This document shows, one piece after another, positions 17,079 through 25,427 of a stretch of 64,000 bases of DNA. The position numbers and the translations under genes are program-made. This DNA comes from Ruegeria sp. PrR005. Lineage in GTDB: Bacteria; Pseudomonadota; Alphaproteobacteria; Rhodobacterales; Rhodobacteraceae. The notes below the pieces were generated by a model. The model worked only from the letters and a program-made list of their open reading frames with translations. It ran no database searches and was not told the DNA's origin. The stretch spans positions 62,001-126,000 of the forward strand of contig NZ_JAAGOX010000043.1 in assembly GCF_010500245.1 (NCBI RefSeq), in the 5' to 3' direction. Each line of letters opens with the position of its first letter. Position 1 is the stretch's first letter.

Positions 17079-18514
17079 GAGGCAAGGCTTTCGATTGTAG
17101 GGAACAGGGGAACCGCCGCGCGCTCATTGACCAGCGCTGCCACGGTCTTGCGGTTCGGGGTTCCGGCCGGGAACAGCAGCCCCGGCTCGGACGGCGAAGT
17201 CACGATCATCCCGACAGGCCGCGCATAGGCGGGCAGATCGGACACAAGGCGCGCAATCTCGTCCGGAGTGACCAGCGCAACCGCTGCCACGACCAGCACC
17301 AACGCCCCGTCTGCCCGCAGGCCCAGACCAGAACTCAGCACCCGCGGATCGGCGTTCACCCGCTGCTCGATCCATTCGGGCGAGATATTGCGCCCGTTCG
17401 GCGTGACCAAAAGCGCATCCTTTCGACCCTCCACGATCAGGCGGCCCTGTTCGATCCGGCCCAGATCGCCCGTGCGCCAGCGCGCAGGCGCGGGATCGCC
17501 GTTCAGATAGCCCGTCATCACCGTTGGCCCGGCGACCGTGATCTCGCCCGCCTCGATCCGTACATCGAGACCGGACAGGATCTCGCCCGCGCTGCCGATC
17601 ACATTGGCGCCGGGCCGGTTCATCGCCACCACCGCGCAACATTCCGACAGCCCGTATCCTTCGTGCACCGGGATGCCCAGGCGCCAGGCCGCTTCCAGCA
17701 GGGCCGACGCGCTGGCCGCCCCCCCGACAGCGACAAAGCGCAGGTTGGCGGGGGCGTGCAAACCGCGTTGGCCCAGATCGGCAACCCACCGCCCCAGAAT
17801 ACCGGGGGCCAACAGGCTTGTTGTCGGCCGCACCCGCGCGAAGGCCTCGGTCAGGGGCGCGATATCCGCCTGAAACAGGGTCCGGGTGGCAGCAAAGTCG
17901 AACCGGGTTTCGGCCCCGGCGAGGACCGGCAGGTAGATACCGCAGATCTGTTCCAGAAGCTGCGCCAGCGGCAGCACCGACAGGTGCAGGTCCGCCTCGG
18001 TCGCCCCTACCAGCGGCATCAGCGCCGCCAGCGAGGCCGCCATCTGCGACGCGCCGATCACCACGCCCTTGGGCCGCCCCGACGACCCCGAGGTATAGAT
18101 CACCCGGTCCCCGCCGGGCTGGTAACGCGGCAACTCCAGCCTCTCGCCCCCTTCGGCTGCCGATGAAATCACCCGCAGCCCTGGCGCATCGGCAAATGCC
18201 TCTGGCCGATCCGTGATCACCGCCTCCACCCGCGCATCGGCCAGCACATGGCCCAACTGCTCGGCCACAAAGAAGAACGGCAGCGGCACCTGTCGACGCC
18301 CGGTCAGCGCCAGCGCAAGATCGGCCACCACATAGTCGCACCCGCCCGCAAGACCGATGGCGATACGGCGCGGCGCCCCCTCCAAACGCCGCGCCATATC
18401 CGCGACCCGGCCCGCAAGCTGTGCCCATGTCAGGGCCGCGCCGTCGCCGGAAAACGCCAGCGCATCGGGCCGCGTCCGGGCATGGTGCCGCAAAGTGTCA
18501 AAGACGCCCTTCAT
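17075..18514 (-). CDS. AMP-forming acyl/aryl-acid ligase (ANL superfamily)
   Basis: 479 residues, short for an acyl-CoA synthetase (usually 500-560). The adenylation motifs are present: YTSGSSGRPKGVV (A3), YGLSECCAVVAMN (A5), RTGDLGRI (A7), VEGRKDALLVTPNGRNISP (A8) and a terminal NRKT that provides the catalytic Lys. It activates a carboxylic acid as acyl-AMP and then makes a thioester or amide. There is no carrier-protein gene next to it. It overlaps both neighbours by 4 bases, with the hemolysin-family gene upstream and the SDR downstream. Confidence 0.88.
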   Translation of the reverse strand: MKGVFDTLRHHARTRPDALAFSGDGAALTWAQLAGRVADMARRLEGAPRRIAIGLAGGCDYVVADLALALTGRRQVPLPFFFVAEQLGHVLADARVEAVITDRPEAFADAPGLRVISSAAEGGERLELPRYQPGGDRVIYTSGSSGRPKGVVIGASQMAASLAALMPLVGATEADLHLSVLPLAQLLEQICGIYLPVLAGAETRFDFAATRTLFQADIAPLTEAFARVRPTTSLLAPGILGRWVADLGQRGLHAPANLRFVAVGGAASASALLEAAWRLGIPVHEGYGLSECCAVVAMNRPGANVIGSAGEILSGLDVRIEAGEITVAGPTVMTGYLNGDPAPARWRTGDLGRIEQGRLIVEGRKDALLVTPNGRNISPEWIEQRVNADPRVLSSGLGLRADGALVLVVAAVALVTPDEIARLVSDLPAYARPVGMIVTSPSEPGLLFPAGTPNRKTVAALVNERAAVPLFPTIESLAS

Positions 18515-19098
18515 GCCATCGCCTCCCGCAATCCGGCAGGCTTGCGGCCCGGCACCAGGTCGGCGCGCCGACCCTCCCCCTCGACAAAGGCGCAGACCCA
18601 GGGATCGGCCTCGTAATACCGGCCCCAGGCATCCGGCGCCGCCACCTTGTCCACCGTTGCGGCGCAGAGCGCGCTATACCCCAGCCCGGCCCGAGTCAGC
18701 AGCCGGCGCAGGGGATGGGTTGCGGTAAAGACACCGCAGACGATGCCGCGCGCCCGGCCCCAGCCGATCATCCAGTCCAAGAGCGGCAGTACCGGAAAGG
18801 GCGAGATCGAGGCCAGCGAGGTGACCTCCATGATCTGCCCGGCCCCGATGTCGAGACCGGTTGCCTCGGCCAGCGCCGCCGGAAAGCCGCTCTCCAGATA
18901 GCAGTCGGAAAAGAACCCGTCCTGCGCTGTGCGTATCCCGGCCGCGCACAGGACCTGGCCATCGGCGCCAAAGGCCGCCGCCAGCAGCGGGGCGAACTGC
19001 GTCACCTCGGCGCCGTAACAGCGGCGATAAACCTCGGCGATATGCCTCTCGGCTTGGGACCGCTGCGGATCGTCCGCCGGAAGAAACTCGAATCGCAT
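18511..19098 (-). CDS. Thermostable hemolysin (delta-VPH) family protein, GNAT-like fold
   Basis: 195 residues. It matches the T_hemolysin family in layout: N-terminal HIAEVYRRCYGAEVTQFAPLL, a central QIMEVTSLASISPFPVLPLL block, the strand VCGVFTATHPLRRLLTRAGL and the terminal WGRYYEADPWVCA. The name comes from a Vibrio protein; the family is small and mostly uncharacterised. I believe it is related to GNAT acyltransferases and autoinducer synthases, which would make it an acyltransferase rather than a toxin. It is the first gene of a coupled operon with an AMP-forming ligase and tailoring enzymes. A response-regulator-like direct repeat lies 46-64 bases upstream of its start. Confidence 0.8.
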   Translation of the reverse strand: MRFEFLPADDPQRSQAERHIAEVYRRCYGAEVTQFAPLLAAAFGADGQVLCAAGIRTAQDGFFSDCYLESGFPAALAEATGLDIGAGQIMEVTSLASISPFPVLPLLDWMIGWGRARGIVCGVFTATHPLRRLLTRAGLGYSALCAATVDKVAAPDAWGRYYEADPWVCAFVEGEGRRADLVPGRKPAGLREAMA

Positions 19099-19143
19099 GG
19101 GCTGCCTCGCGTTGTTTGCTTGCCCATGGAGATGCCCGCCCCG

Positions 19144-19162
19144 GCTTACAGTTCGCTTACAG
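19144..19162 (-). promoter_or_regulatory. 11-bp-period direct repeat, probable response-regulator operator
   Basis: GCTTACAG TTC GCTTACAG on the plus strand: two identical octamers spaced 11 bp start to start, the geometry of OmpR/PmrA-type sites (PmrA box CTTAA-N5-CTTAA). It sits between the kinase stop and the hemolysin-family start, where a promoter for the biosynthetic operon is expected. A matching site precedes the operon encoding the response regulator (21896-21913). Confidence 0.65.
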
Positions 19163-19200
19163 CCGGGCGAAATCTCGACACCCGGCGCGATCCCGGCCCG

Positions 19201-20562
19201 TCACCTGAACGCGATCGAGAACACGCTGCCGCCACCGGGCCGGTCCTCGACCTGTACATCGGCCCCATGCGCCGCCGCCACCGCACGCACGATGGCCAGC
19301 CCGATACCCGACCCATCGCCCGACGGGCGCCGCCCACGGTGAAACGGTTCAAAGATCGCATCGCGATCCTCGGCCGCAACCCCTGGCCCCCGGTCCTGCA
19401 CCCGCAGGACGGGCGGGTTGTCCCGCACGTCGATCTCCACCTCGCTGCCCGCTGGCGCATGCGCCAGCGCGTTGCGCACCAGATTGTCCAGCGCAATTGC
19501 CAGCAAGCCCTCGTGCCCGGCGACCGTCGCGGTGTCGGCGCCCGTCACTGCCAGCATCTTGCCCGCCTTCAGCGCCGCCATCGCACGTGCCCCGGACACT
19601 TGGCGCGCAAGCTTGCACAATTCGACCTTGGAAAACGCCTCCGGCATCAGCGCATCCGCCCGCGCCAGATCGACAAGCTGTTCAAAGATCGCTTCCAGCC
19701 GGGTGACATCCGGTTTCAGGCTCTCCCGCAGCGCCGCATCGTGAATCGTGTCGACACTGGAATGCAGCACCGCCAGCGGCGTCCGCACCTCGTGGGCCAC
19801 GTTCGCCGCAAAGGCACGTTGCGCCTTGTAGCCCTGTTGCAGCCGCGCAAAGGCGGTGTTCACCGCCTGTGCCAGCGGCACCAGCTCGGCGGGAAGATCA
19901 TCCGCGCTCAACCTTCCGTCCGGCGCATCCGGCCCGATCTCCAGCGCCTCGCGGCGCACCTTGTCGAGCGAGGAGAGCGACAGGCGCACCGCACCGACCG
20001 CCGCCGCGAACACGATGAGCGAGCCCAGCAGGATCCACTGGGTCTGTTCCTGCACCTCGTGCCACATGGTATCCAGCACCGGCCGGTCCGTCGACGGCAG
20101 ATAGGCCGAGGCCAGTACGCAATATCGCTCCGCCTTGATCAACCCGCAAAGCGCCACGCCCCGGCGCGCATTGGGAACCGCGATCTCGGCCGCCTGCCCA
20201 AGGGCGAGCTGCGCGATCTGCGCGCGCAGCGTCGCCATGTCCTCGCCGCCGACTACCGCATGTCCTGCGGGCCCGAAGATCGTATAGCGATAGGCCCCCT
20301 CGACCCCGCGAAACCGCAGCGCCTGCGGATCAAAACCGAGGCCCGGCAGGTCCGGGTCGATCTGGACCAGGATTTCCTTTGCTTCGCCGTACAGTGCCTC
20401 TTCCTGGTTTTCCTCCAGATGCTCGAAGAATTCAAAGATCAGCACTGTCACCGACATCAGGATGGTCAACAGCAGCGCTGCCAGGATATTGACCGTCAGC
20501 TTGCGTTGCAGCGATCCCGCCGCCCCGACCGGCGCCTTCAGGATCGCCAGCACGTGCCTCAT
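19201..20562 (-). CDS. QseC-like sensor histidine kinase
   Basis: 453 residues. An N-terminal membrane helix (about 24-44) and a second (about 175-197) flank a periplasmic domain of about 130 residues that carries two cysteines (VALCGLIKAERYCVLAS), possibly disulfide-linked. The catalytic part has HisKA with NVAHEVRTPLAVL near 257, the N-box LDNLVRNALAHAP, DRGPGV and GSGIGLAIVRAV. Its start overlaps the stop of the OmpR-type regulator gene by 4 bases, so the two form a cognate pair. The signal is unknown. Confidence 0.92.
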   Translation of the reverse strand: MRHVLAILKAPVGAAGSLQRKLTVNILAALLLTILMSVTVLIFEFFEHLEENQEEALYGEAKEILVQIDPDLPGLGFDPQALRFRGVEGAYRYTIFGPAGHAVVGGEDMATLRAQIAQLALGQAAEIAVPNARRGVALCGLIKAERYCVLASAYLPSTDRPVLDTMWHEVQEQTQWILLGSLIVFAAAVGAVRLSLSSLDKVRREALEIGPDAPDGRLSADDLPAELVPLAQAVNTAFARLQQGYKAQRAFAANVAHEVRTPLAVLHSSVDTIHDAALRESLKPDVTRLEAIFEQLVDLARADALMPEAFSKVELCKLARQVSGARAMAALKAGKMLAVTGADTATVAGHEGLLAIALDNLVRNALAHAPAGSEVEIDVRDNPPVLRVQDRGPGVAAEDRDAIFEPFHRGRRPSGDGSGIGLAIVRAVAAAHGADVQVEDRPGGGSVFSIAFR

Positions 20563-21236
20563 TGGCCGTCATCTTCCATCAGATAGCCGATACCGCGCAG
20601 GGTGTGGATGGTGCTCGAAGCCCCGATATCCGCCAGTTTCTTGCGCAGACGGTGGATCGCTACCTCGATCGCATTGGGGGTCGGCGGCTCGTCGAAGCCG
20701 TAAAGCGCGTTATCGATCACATCCCTGGACAGGATGCGCCCCTTGCGCCGCATGAACAGCTCCAGCAAGGCCAGTTCGCGGCGCGAGAATTTCGCTGGCT
20801 GCCCCGCCACCAGAACCGACCGGTCTGCACTGTCGAACCGGATATTGCCGACCACAAGCTGCACGCCCAGCGCCCCACCCGGCCGCCGCAACACGGCACG
20901 GATGCGCGCCATCAGCTCGCTCACATCGAAGGGCTTGACGATATAGTCGTCCGATCCCGCGTCCAGCCCGGTGATCCTTTCATCCAGCGTGTCCCGCGCG
21001 GTGCAGATGATCACTGGCGTATCGGCATTTACCCGCTTGAGACTGTCCAGCACCTCCAGCCCATCCATGTCCGGCAGTCCCAGATCCAGGATGATCGCGT
21101 CATAGAGATAGCTTTGCGCCGAATGCACCGCGTCGGCCCCGGTCGACACCGCATCGACCACAAAGTCATGCGCCTGAAGACTGGCACAGGTGTTCCGCGC
21201 CAGCCTGTCATTGTCTTCCACATAAAGAAGCCGCAT
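20559..21236 (-). CDS. OmpR/QseB-type response regulator
   Basis: 225 residues. The receiver begins MRLLYVEDNDRLARN, with phospho-Asp in IILDLGLPDMDG near 51 and Lys in DDYIVKPFDVSEL. The C-terminal winged helix includes FSRRELALLELFMRRKGRILSRDVI and the terminal VAIHRLRKKLADIG with the hairpin IHTLRGIGYLM. It is cotranscribed with its kinase, and 9 bases separate it from the DUF6134-like gene upstream. Two CTTAC-N5-CTTAC repeats in the neighbourhood are its best candidate binding sites, predicting autoregulation and control of the biosynthetic operon. Confidence 0.93.
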   Translation of the reverse strand: MRLLYVEDNDRLARNTCASLQAHDFVVDAVSTGADAVHSAQSYLYDAIILDLGLPDMDGLEVLDSLKRVNADTPVIICTARDTLDERITGLDAGSDDYIVKPFDVSELMARIRAVLRRPGGALGVQLVVGNIRFDSADRSVLVAGQPAKFSRRELALLELFMRRKGRILSRDVIDNALYGFDEPPTPNAIEVAIHRLRKKLADIGASSTIHTLRGIGYLMEDDGQ

Positions 21237-21245
21237 GGCCCCGCC

Positions 21246-21842
21246 TTATTTGCGAACGTAAGTCACAGTCGAGCCATCATCTGCCTTGAACGAAACATGC
21301 GCAAGATTGCCCGCGTCGTCATACCAGACATCGCGCTCCAGATCGCCCGAGATGCGGAAATGATGCGCGTTGACCTCGCCCTTGCCCGAGGGCACCGCCT
21401 GCATGCCCAGATCCGTCACCCGCACCGACATCACCTTGCCGTCGATGGTGTTGAGCAGCTTGCGGCTGTGGACGATGTCATCGTTCCACAGGCTGGCGGG
21501 CAACAGGCCCTGTCCCGGCTGGCTCAACTGGTGCGGCGTGCCGTTGTCATTGGTGTCCGAGGCGATCGCGGTCATCTTGCCGCCCGCCCAGGTCTCGGTG
21601 CTCTGCTGTTCAAAGACATAGGCGTTGAGCTGGATCAGCGGCACCTTGACCGCGATCCTGGTCGCCACCTGCACGGAATAATGCGCGGGCGAACCGGAGA
21701 AGACATAGCTATGATCGCCGATGTCCTTGCCTTTGCGAATGACATCGAACCGCAGCTTGCCCTGATCGGGCAGCGAAGACGCCAACGCAGGCGCGGCGGC
21801 GGCGAAAAGAGCCAGAAGGGCGAGAGGTATGAGAGCGCGCAC
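21246..21842 (-). CDS. Exported DUF6134/DUF3108-like protein
   Basis: 198 residues with a clear signal peptide (MRALIPLALLALFAAAAPALA). The mature part is beta-rich, beginning KLRFDVIRKGKDIGDHSYVF, with WAGGKMTAIASDTNDNG in the middle and VWYDDAGNLAHVSFKADDG near the end. These repeated strand-turn elements resemble periplasmic barrel-like families such as DUF3108. Function is unknown. It is the first gene of the operon with the two-component system, so it may belong to the signal-sensing or export side of the biosynthetic locus. Confidence 0.7.
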   Translation of the reverse strand: MRALIPLALLALFAAAAPALASSLPDQGKLRFDVIRKGKDIGDHSYVFSGSPAHYSVQVATRIAVKVPLIQLNAYVFEQQSTETWAGGKMTAIASDTNDNGTPHQLSQPGQGLLPASLWNDDIVHSRKLLNTIDGKVMSVRVTDLGMQAVPSGKGEVNAHHFRISGDLERDVWYDDAGNLAHVSFKADDGSTVTYVRK

Positions 21843-21895
21843 GAGAGTTTCCTTTGCGGTTGAGGAGTTCCGGATGCCCCCAGATGCACAAATCC

Positions 21896-21913
21896 GCTTA
21901 CGCCAACCTTACA
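21896..21913 (-). promoter_or_regulatory. Second 11-bp-period CTTAC direct repeat
   Basis: CTTACG-N5-CTTACA on the plus strand (CTTAC at 21897-21901 and 21908-21912), 54-71 bases upstream of the DUF6134-like start. Spacing and sequence match the repeat at 19144-19162. The position suits autoregulation by the response regulator in the same operon. Confidence 0.6.
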
Positions 21914-21947
21914 AGACCGGACCCCGGCGCATTGGCAGGCACCTTTG

Positions 21948-23633
21948 TCAGGAATGTTCCTCTGCCGCAGTCGCCGCCAGCGCCCGGTTATAGGCCTTGA
22001 GCGCGTCCACGTGATAGAGCGCCCCGACCGGGGTTTCACCGCCATCCTCGTCCCGGATCACCACGGGAATGCATCGCATCTCGTCCCGGTCGAACCAGGG
22101 CATCGCCGCCTCCAGCGTCGCGCCTGCCAGGATCGACACACCATCGGCCATCAGCGCCTCGCATTCCTCGCGCGAGATACAGCGCGCATCGCCCAGCGGC
22201 CGCATCACCGCACCTGCCCGCAGCAACGCCAGCAGATAGGCCTGCGGACCGGCGGCCAGATGCACATCGCGCCGCTCCAGTTGCGTCAGAAAGAACGACC
22301 GGTCCACAAGGCGCGAGGCCAGCGCCGTCGACATGCTGACCGCAACCATCACCGCCAGCCCGATCTGCCAGTCCCCGGTCAGTTCGAACACGATGAGCGT
22401 GGTCGAGATCGGCGCCCCCAGCACCGCGGCCGCCACCGCCCCCATGCCCGCAAAGGCATAGAGAACGTGCGTGCCAGACACATCCGGCAGCAGGCTGGTG
22501 GCGATCAGGCCAAAGGCCAGCCCGGTCAGCGCCCCGATCATCAGCGAGGGCGAGAACACGCCGCCGCCCATCCGCCCGCCCATGGTGATCGCCAGCGCCG
22601 CCGTCTTCATCACTGCAAACAGGATTGCCGTGCCCAGCGCCAGCTCGCCGCTCAGCGCCAGGATCGTGGTCTCGTAGCCCACACCGATGATATGCGGGAA
22701 CCAGATCGCCATCAGCCCCAGCAGCGCGCCCGACACGGCCGGGCGCAGCCAGCGGGGAAACCGCAGCCGGTTCTGCACCAGGGTGCCGAAACTGTCGGCA
22801 AAAAAGATCGCCCGCATCAGCGCCAGCGAAACCAGGCCACAAATCAGCCCCAACAACAGAAAGGCGGGCAGTTCCACATAGAATTGCAGCGAGCCCGGCG
22901 TCTCCAGCACGAACTCGGTCACATCGCCCCGTTCCAGCCGGTTGACCACCGTCCCCGCCACTGCCGCGATGGTGATCGGGGCAAGGGCGTGCACCGCGAA
23001 ATGGCGCAACACCACTTCCAGCGCAAACAGCGCCCCCGCGATCGGCGCGTTGAAACTGGCCGACACCGCCGCCGCCACCGCGCAGCCCAACAGGTCGCGC
23101 CCGGTGATCCCGTCGGCGTCGATCCTGCGGCAGACCCAGGTCGAGATCACCCCCGCCATATGCACCACCGGCCCCTCGCGACCGGACGACCCGCCGGAAC
23201 TAAGCGTGATCAGCGAGGCGATCATCGACCCGATCCCGGCGCGCACCTCGACCCGGCCATCGCTCAGCGCGGCGCCCTCGATCACATCCGCGACCGAGCG
23301 AACCCGCCCATCGGGCGTTGTCCAGTGCAACACCACACCCACCACAAGCCCGCCAACGGTCGGGATCAGCAGGATCCAGGACCAGTGCAGATGCTCGGCA
23401 AAACTGTGCAGGAAATGCACATCCTCGGTGCCGTAAAGCGCCGCCTGCAACCCGTTGATCCCCTTGCGAAAGGCAACCGCCGCCGCCCCGGCGGCAACAC
23501 CGATGGCCAGGGCGATGAACCAGAACTGCACCTGGCTCGGGCCACGATGGCGCAGCACTTTCCAGGCATCGGCGAGTTCCGCCTTTGCCTGCATCATCTG
23601 CTGCACCAGAACGGTACGGATGGACTGGATCAT
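21948..23633 (-). CDS. ClC-family chloride channel/antiporter with C-terminal CBS pair
   Basis: 561 residues: about ten membrane helices followed by two CBS domains (from about residue 430; CISREECEALMADGVSILAGATL and the terminal repeat). The gating glutamate motif is intact (SSGREGPVVHMAG), and the second anion loop is GGRMGGGVFSPSLMIGA. The first selectivity loop, normally GSGIPEV or GVPEV, reads SVADVIEGAAL, so its conserved Gly-Pro is missing. ClC proteins exchange chloride for protons or conduct chloride across the inner membrane; CBS domains usually bind adenine nucleotides. Confidence 0.9.
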   Translation of the reverse strand: MIQSIRTVLVQQMMQAKAELADAWKVLRHRGPSQVQFWFIALAIGVAAGAAAVAFRKGINGLQAALYGTEDVHFLHSFAEHLHWSWILLIPTVGGLVVGVVLHWTTPDGRVRSVADVIEGAALSDGRVEVRAGIGSMIASLITLSSGGSSGREGPVVHMAGVISTWVCRRIDADGITGRDLLGCAVAAAVSASFNAPIAGALFALEVVLRHFAVHALAPITIAAVAGTVVNRLERGDVTEFVLETPGSLQFYVELPAFLLLGLICGLVSLALMRAIFFADSFGTLVQNRLRFPRWLRPAVSGALLGLMAIWFPHIIGVGYETTILALSGELALGTAILFAVMKTAALAITMGGRMGGGVFSPSLMIGALTGLAFGLIATSLLPDVSGTHVLYAFAGMGAVAAAVLGAPISTTLIVFELTGDWQIGLAVMVAVSMSTALASRLVDRSFFLTQLERRDVHLAAGPQAYLLALLRAGAVMRPLGDARCISREECEALMADGVSILAGATLEAAMPWFDRDEMRCIPVVIRDEDGGETPVGALYHVDALKAYNRALAATAAEEHS

Positions 23634-23737
23634 TCTGCGCCCGGGATGCCTTTTCCCCTTAGTAGGACAGCCAGCCCCGTCAGGAAAGACGCTTTGCCCC
23701 TCGGCTCACCTGCAAGTGCCCAGGTGTTGCGCCCGGG

Positions 23738-25387
23738 TCAGGAGGTCAGCAGCGCCCGGGCCGCGGCCCGGGCCGCCTCGGTGATCGTGTCTCCGGCCAC
23801 CATGCGGGCGATCTCGTCAACGCGGTCCTCGGCGTCCAGCGGCACCACCGTCGACAGGGTGGCGCCTTCGGCGACGTCCTTTTGCACCCGCCAATGATGC
23901 CCGCCACGTGCGGCCACCTGGGGCGAATGGGTCACCACCAGAACCTGCCCGCCCTCGGCCAGCGCCGCCAGCCGCCGCCCGACCGCATCTGCCGTCGCGC
24001 CGCCGACACCCCTGTCGATCTCGTCGAATATCATGGTCACGCCCCGGTCATCGCCATGCAGGCAGACCTTAAGCGCCAGCAGGAACCGGCTCAGCTCGCC
24101 GCCCGAGGCAATGCGGTTGAGCGGCCCCGCAGGCGCACCGGGGTTGGTCGCCACCTCGAAGGTCACCGTGTCCCGCCCCTCCGGGCCCGGCTCTGTCGGT
24201 TCCATCCGGGTCTGGAACACCGCGCGCTCCATCTTCAGCGGCGCCAGTTCCGCCATCACCGCCGCATCCAGCTCCCGGCCCGCGACCAGCCGCGCCTGCG
24301 ACAGCACCCCGGCAGAGGTGTCATACTCCGCCTCGGCCTGCGCCAGCGCCTTCTGCAAATCCGCCAGGTCGGCATCACCCGCATCCAGCGCCGCCAGCTT
24401 GCCACGGAGCGTATCGGCATAACCCGCCAATTCGTCTGGCAACACCTCGTGCTTGCGCGCCAGCGCCCGGATGGCAAACAGCCGCTCCTCGGCCTGTTCC
24501 AGCTCGACAGGGTTGAAATCGAGCGCCTCAAGGCAATCCTCGACCCCCGATTGCGCCTCTCCCAGTTCGATCATCGCGCGCGCCAGCGCCGCGACCGGCG
24601 CTTCCAACCTGCCGCCCGCCTTGTCGCTCACCCCTTCGAGCCAGCGCAGGGCATCGCCCATCGCCCCCTCGGCCCCCTCGGCCCCCAGCAGTTGGAAAGC
24701 GCGGGCCACGTCGTCGCGAATGCGCTCGGCTCCCTGCATCATCCGGCGCTGCGCATCCAGTGCCGCCTCTTCGCCCGGCTGCGGCTCCAGCTTGTCCAGC
24801 TCTGCCACCGCGTGGCGCAGGAAGTCTTCCTCGGCCCGCACCGCCGCCAGCTCGGCCTCTACCGTCTCGACCCGGCGCCGCGCCTGCGACCGCGCGGTCC
24901 AGGCCCGGCGCACCGCCTCCGTCAGCTCGGAATGACCGGCATAGGCATCCAGCATCGCGCGATGACCGCGCGGGTTCAGAAGCCCGCGATCGTCGTGCTG
25001 GCCATGCAGTTCCACCAGCGTCTCGGACAGCGCCCGCAGCACCTCGCCCGAACAGCGCCGATCGTTGACCCAGGCAGTCTTGCGGCCATCCGCCGTGTTC
25101 ACCCGCCGCAGGATCAGCTCGTCGCCACCCGGCAACCCGGCCTCGGCCAGGATCTCATGCGCCGGATGGCCGTCCGACAGATGGAACTCCGCCGTCACCT
25201 CGCCCTGCGCCGCGCCCTGCCGCACCAGTTCCGCGCGACCGCGCCAGCCCAGCACGAACCCCAGACTGTCCAGCAGGATCGACTTGCCCGCCCCGGTTTC
25301 GCCGGTCAGCACGTTCAGACCCGGCTGGAACTCAAGCTCCAGCCGGTCGATGATAAGCATGTCCCTGATTTCAAGCGCCCGAAGCAT
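23738..25387 (-). CDS. recN: DNA repair protein RecN
   Basis: 549 residues from the ATG at 25387 (MLRALEIRDMLIIDRLELEF), where family similarity begins; 12 more in-frame codons upstream look non-coding. Walker A is GETGAGKS at residues 29-36, coiled-coil arms fill the middle, and the C-terminal ATPase half has ASGGELSRFLLALK and MIFDEIDRGVGG. RecN is an SMC-like cohesin that acts in recombinational repair of double-strand breaks. It follows bamD by 40 bases on the same strand. No GTTC-N7-GTTC LexA box is visible directly upstream. Confidence 0.95.
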   Translation of the reverse strand: MLRALEIRDMLIIDRLELEFQPGLNVLTGETGAGKSILLDSLGFVLGWRGRAELVRQGAAQGEVTAEFHLSDGHPAHEILAEAGLPGGDELILRRVNTADGRKTAWVNDRRCSGEVLRALSETLVELHGQHDDRGLLNPRGHRAMLDAYAGHSELTEAVRRAWTARSQARRRVETVEAELAAVRAEEDFLRHAVAELDKLEPQPGEEAALDAQRRMMQGAERIRDDVARAFQLLGAEGAEGAMGDALRWLEGVSDKAGGRLEAPVAALARAMIELGEAQSGVEDCLEALDFNPVELEQAEERLFAIRALARKHEVLPDELAGYADTLRGKLAALDAGDADLADLQKALAQAEAEYDTSAGVLSQARLVAGRELDAAVMAELAPLKMERAVFQTRMEPTEPGPEGRDTVTFEVATNPGAPAGPLNRIASGGELSRFLLALKVCLHGDDRGVTMIFDEIDRGVGGATADAVGRRLAALAEGGQVLVVTHSPQVAARGGHHWRVQKDVAEGATLSTVVPLDAEDRVDEIARMVAGDTITEAARAAARALLTS

Positions 25388-25427
25388 CGGCAGCCTCGCA
25401 AGGCGGGCCGGACGGCCCGCCATTCCC

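Noticed and set aside
18511-19098. Calling this a secreted hemolysin or toxin
   Set aside because: There is no signal peptide or membrane-active segment, and the operon context is biosynthetic; only the family name implies hemolysis.
21945-23897. 650-codon plus-strand frame opposite the ClC gene
   Set aside because: Translation is extremely Arg/His/Gln-rich with no domain; it mirrors the codon structure of the real minus-strand gene.
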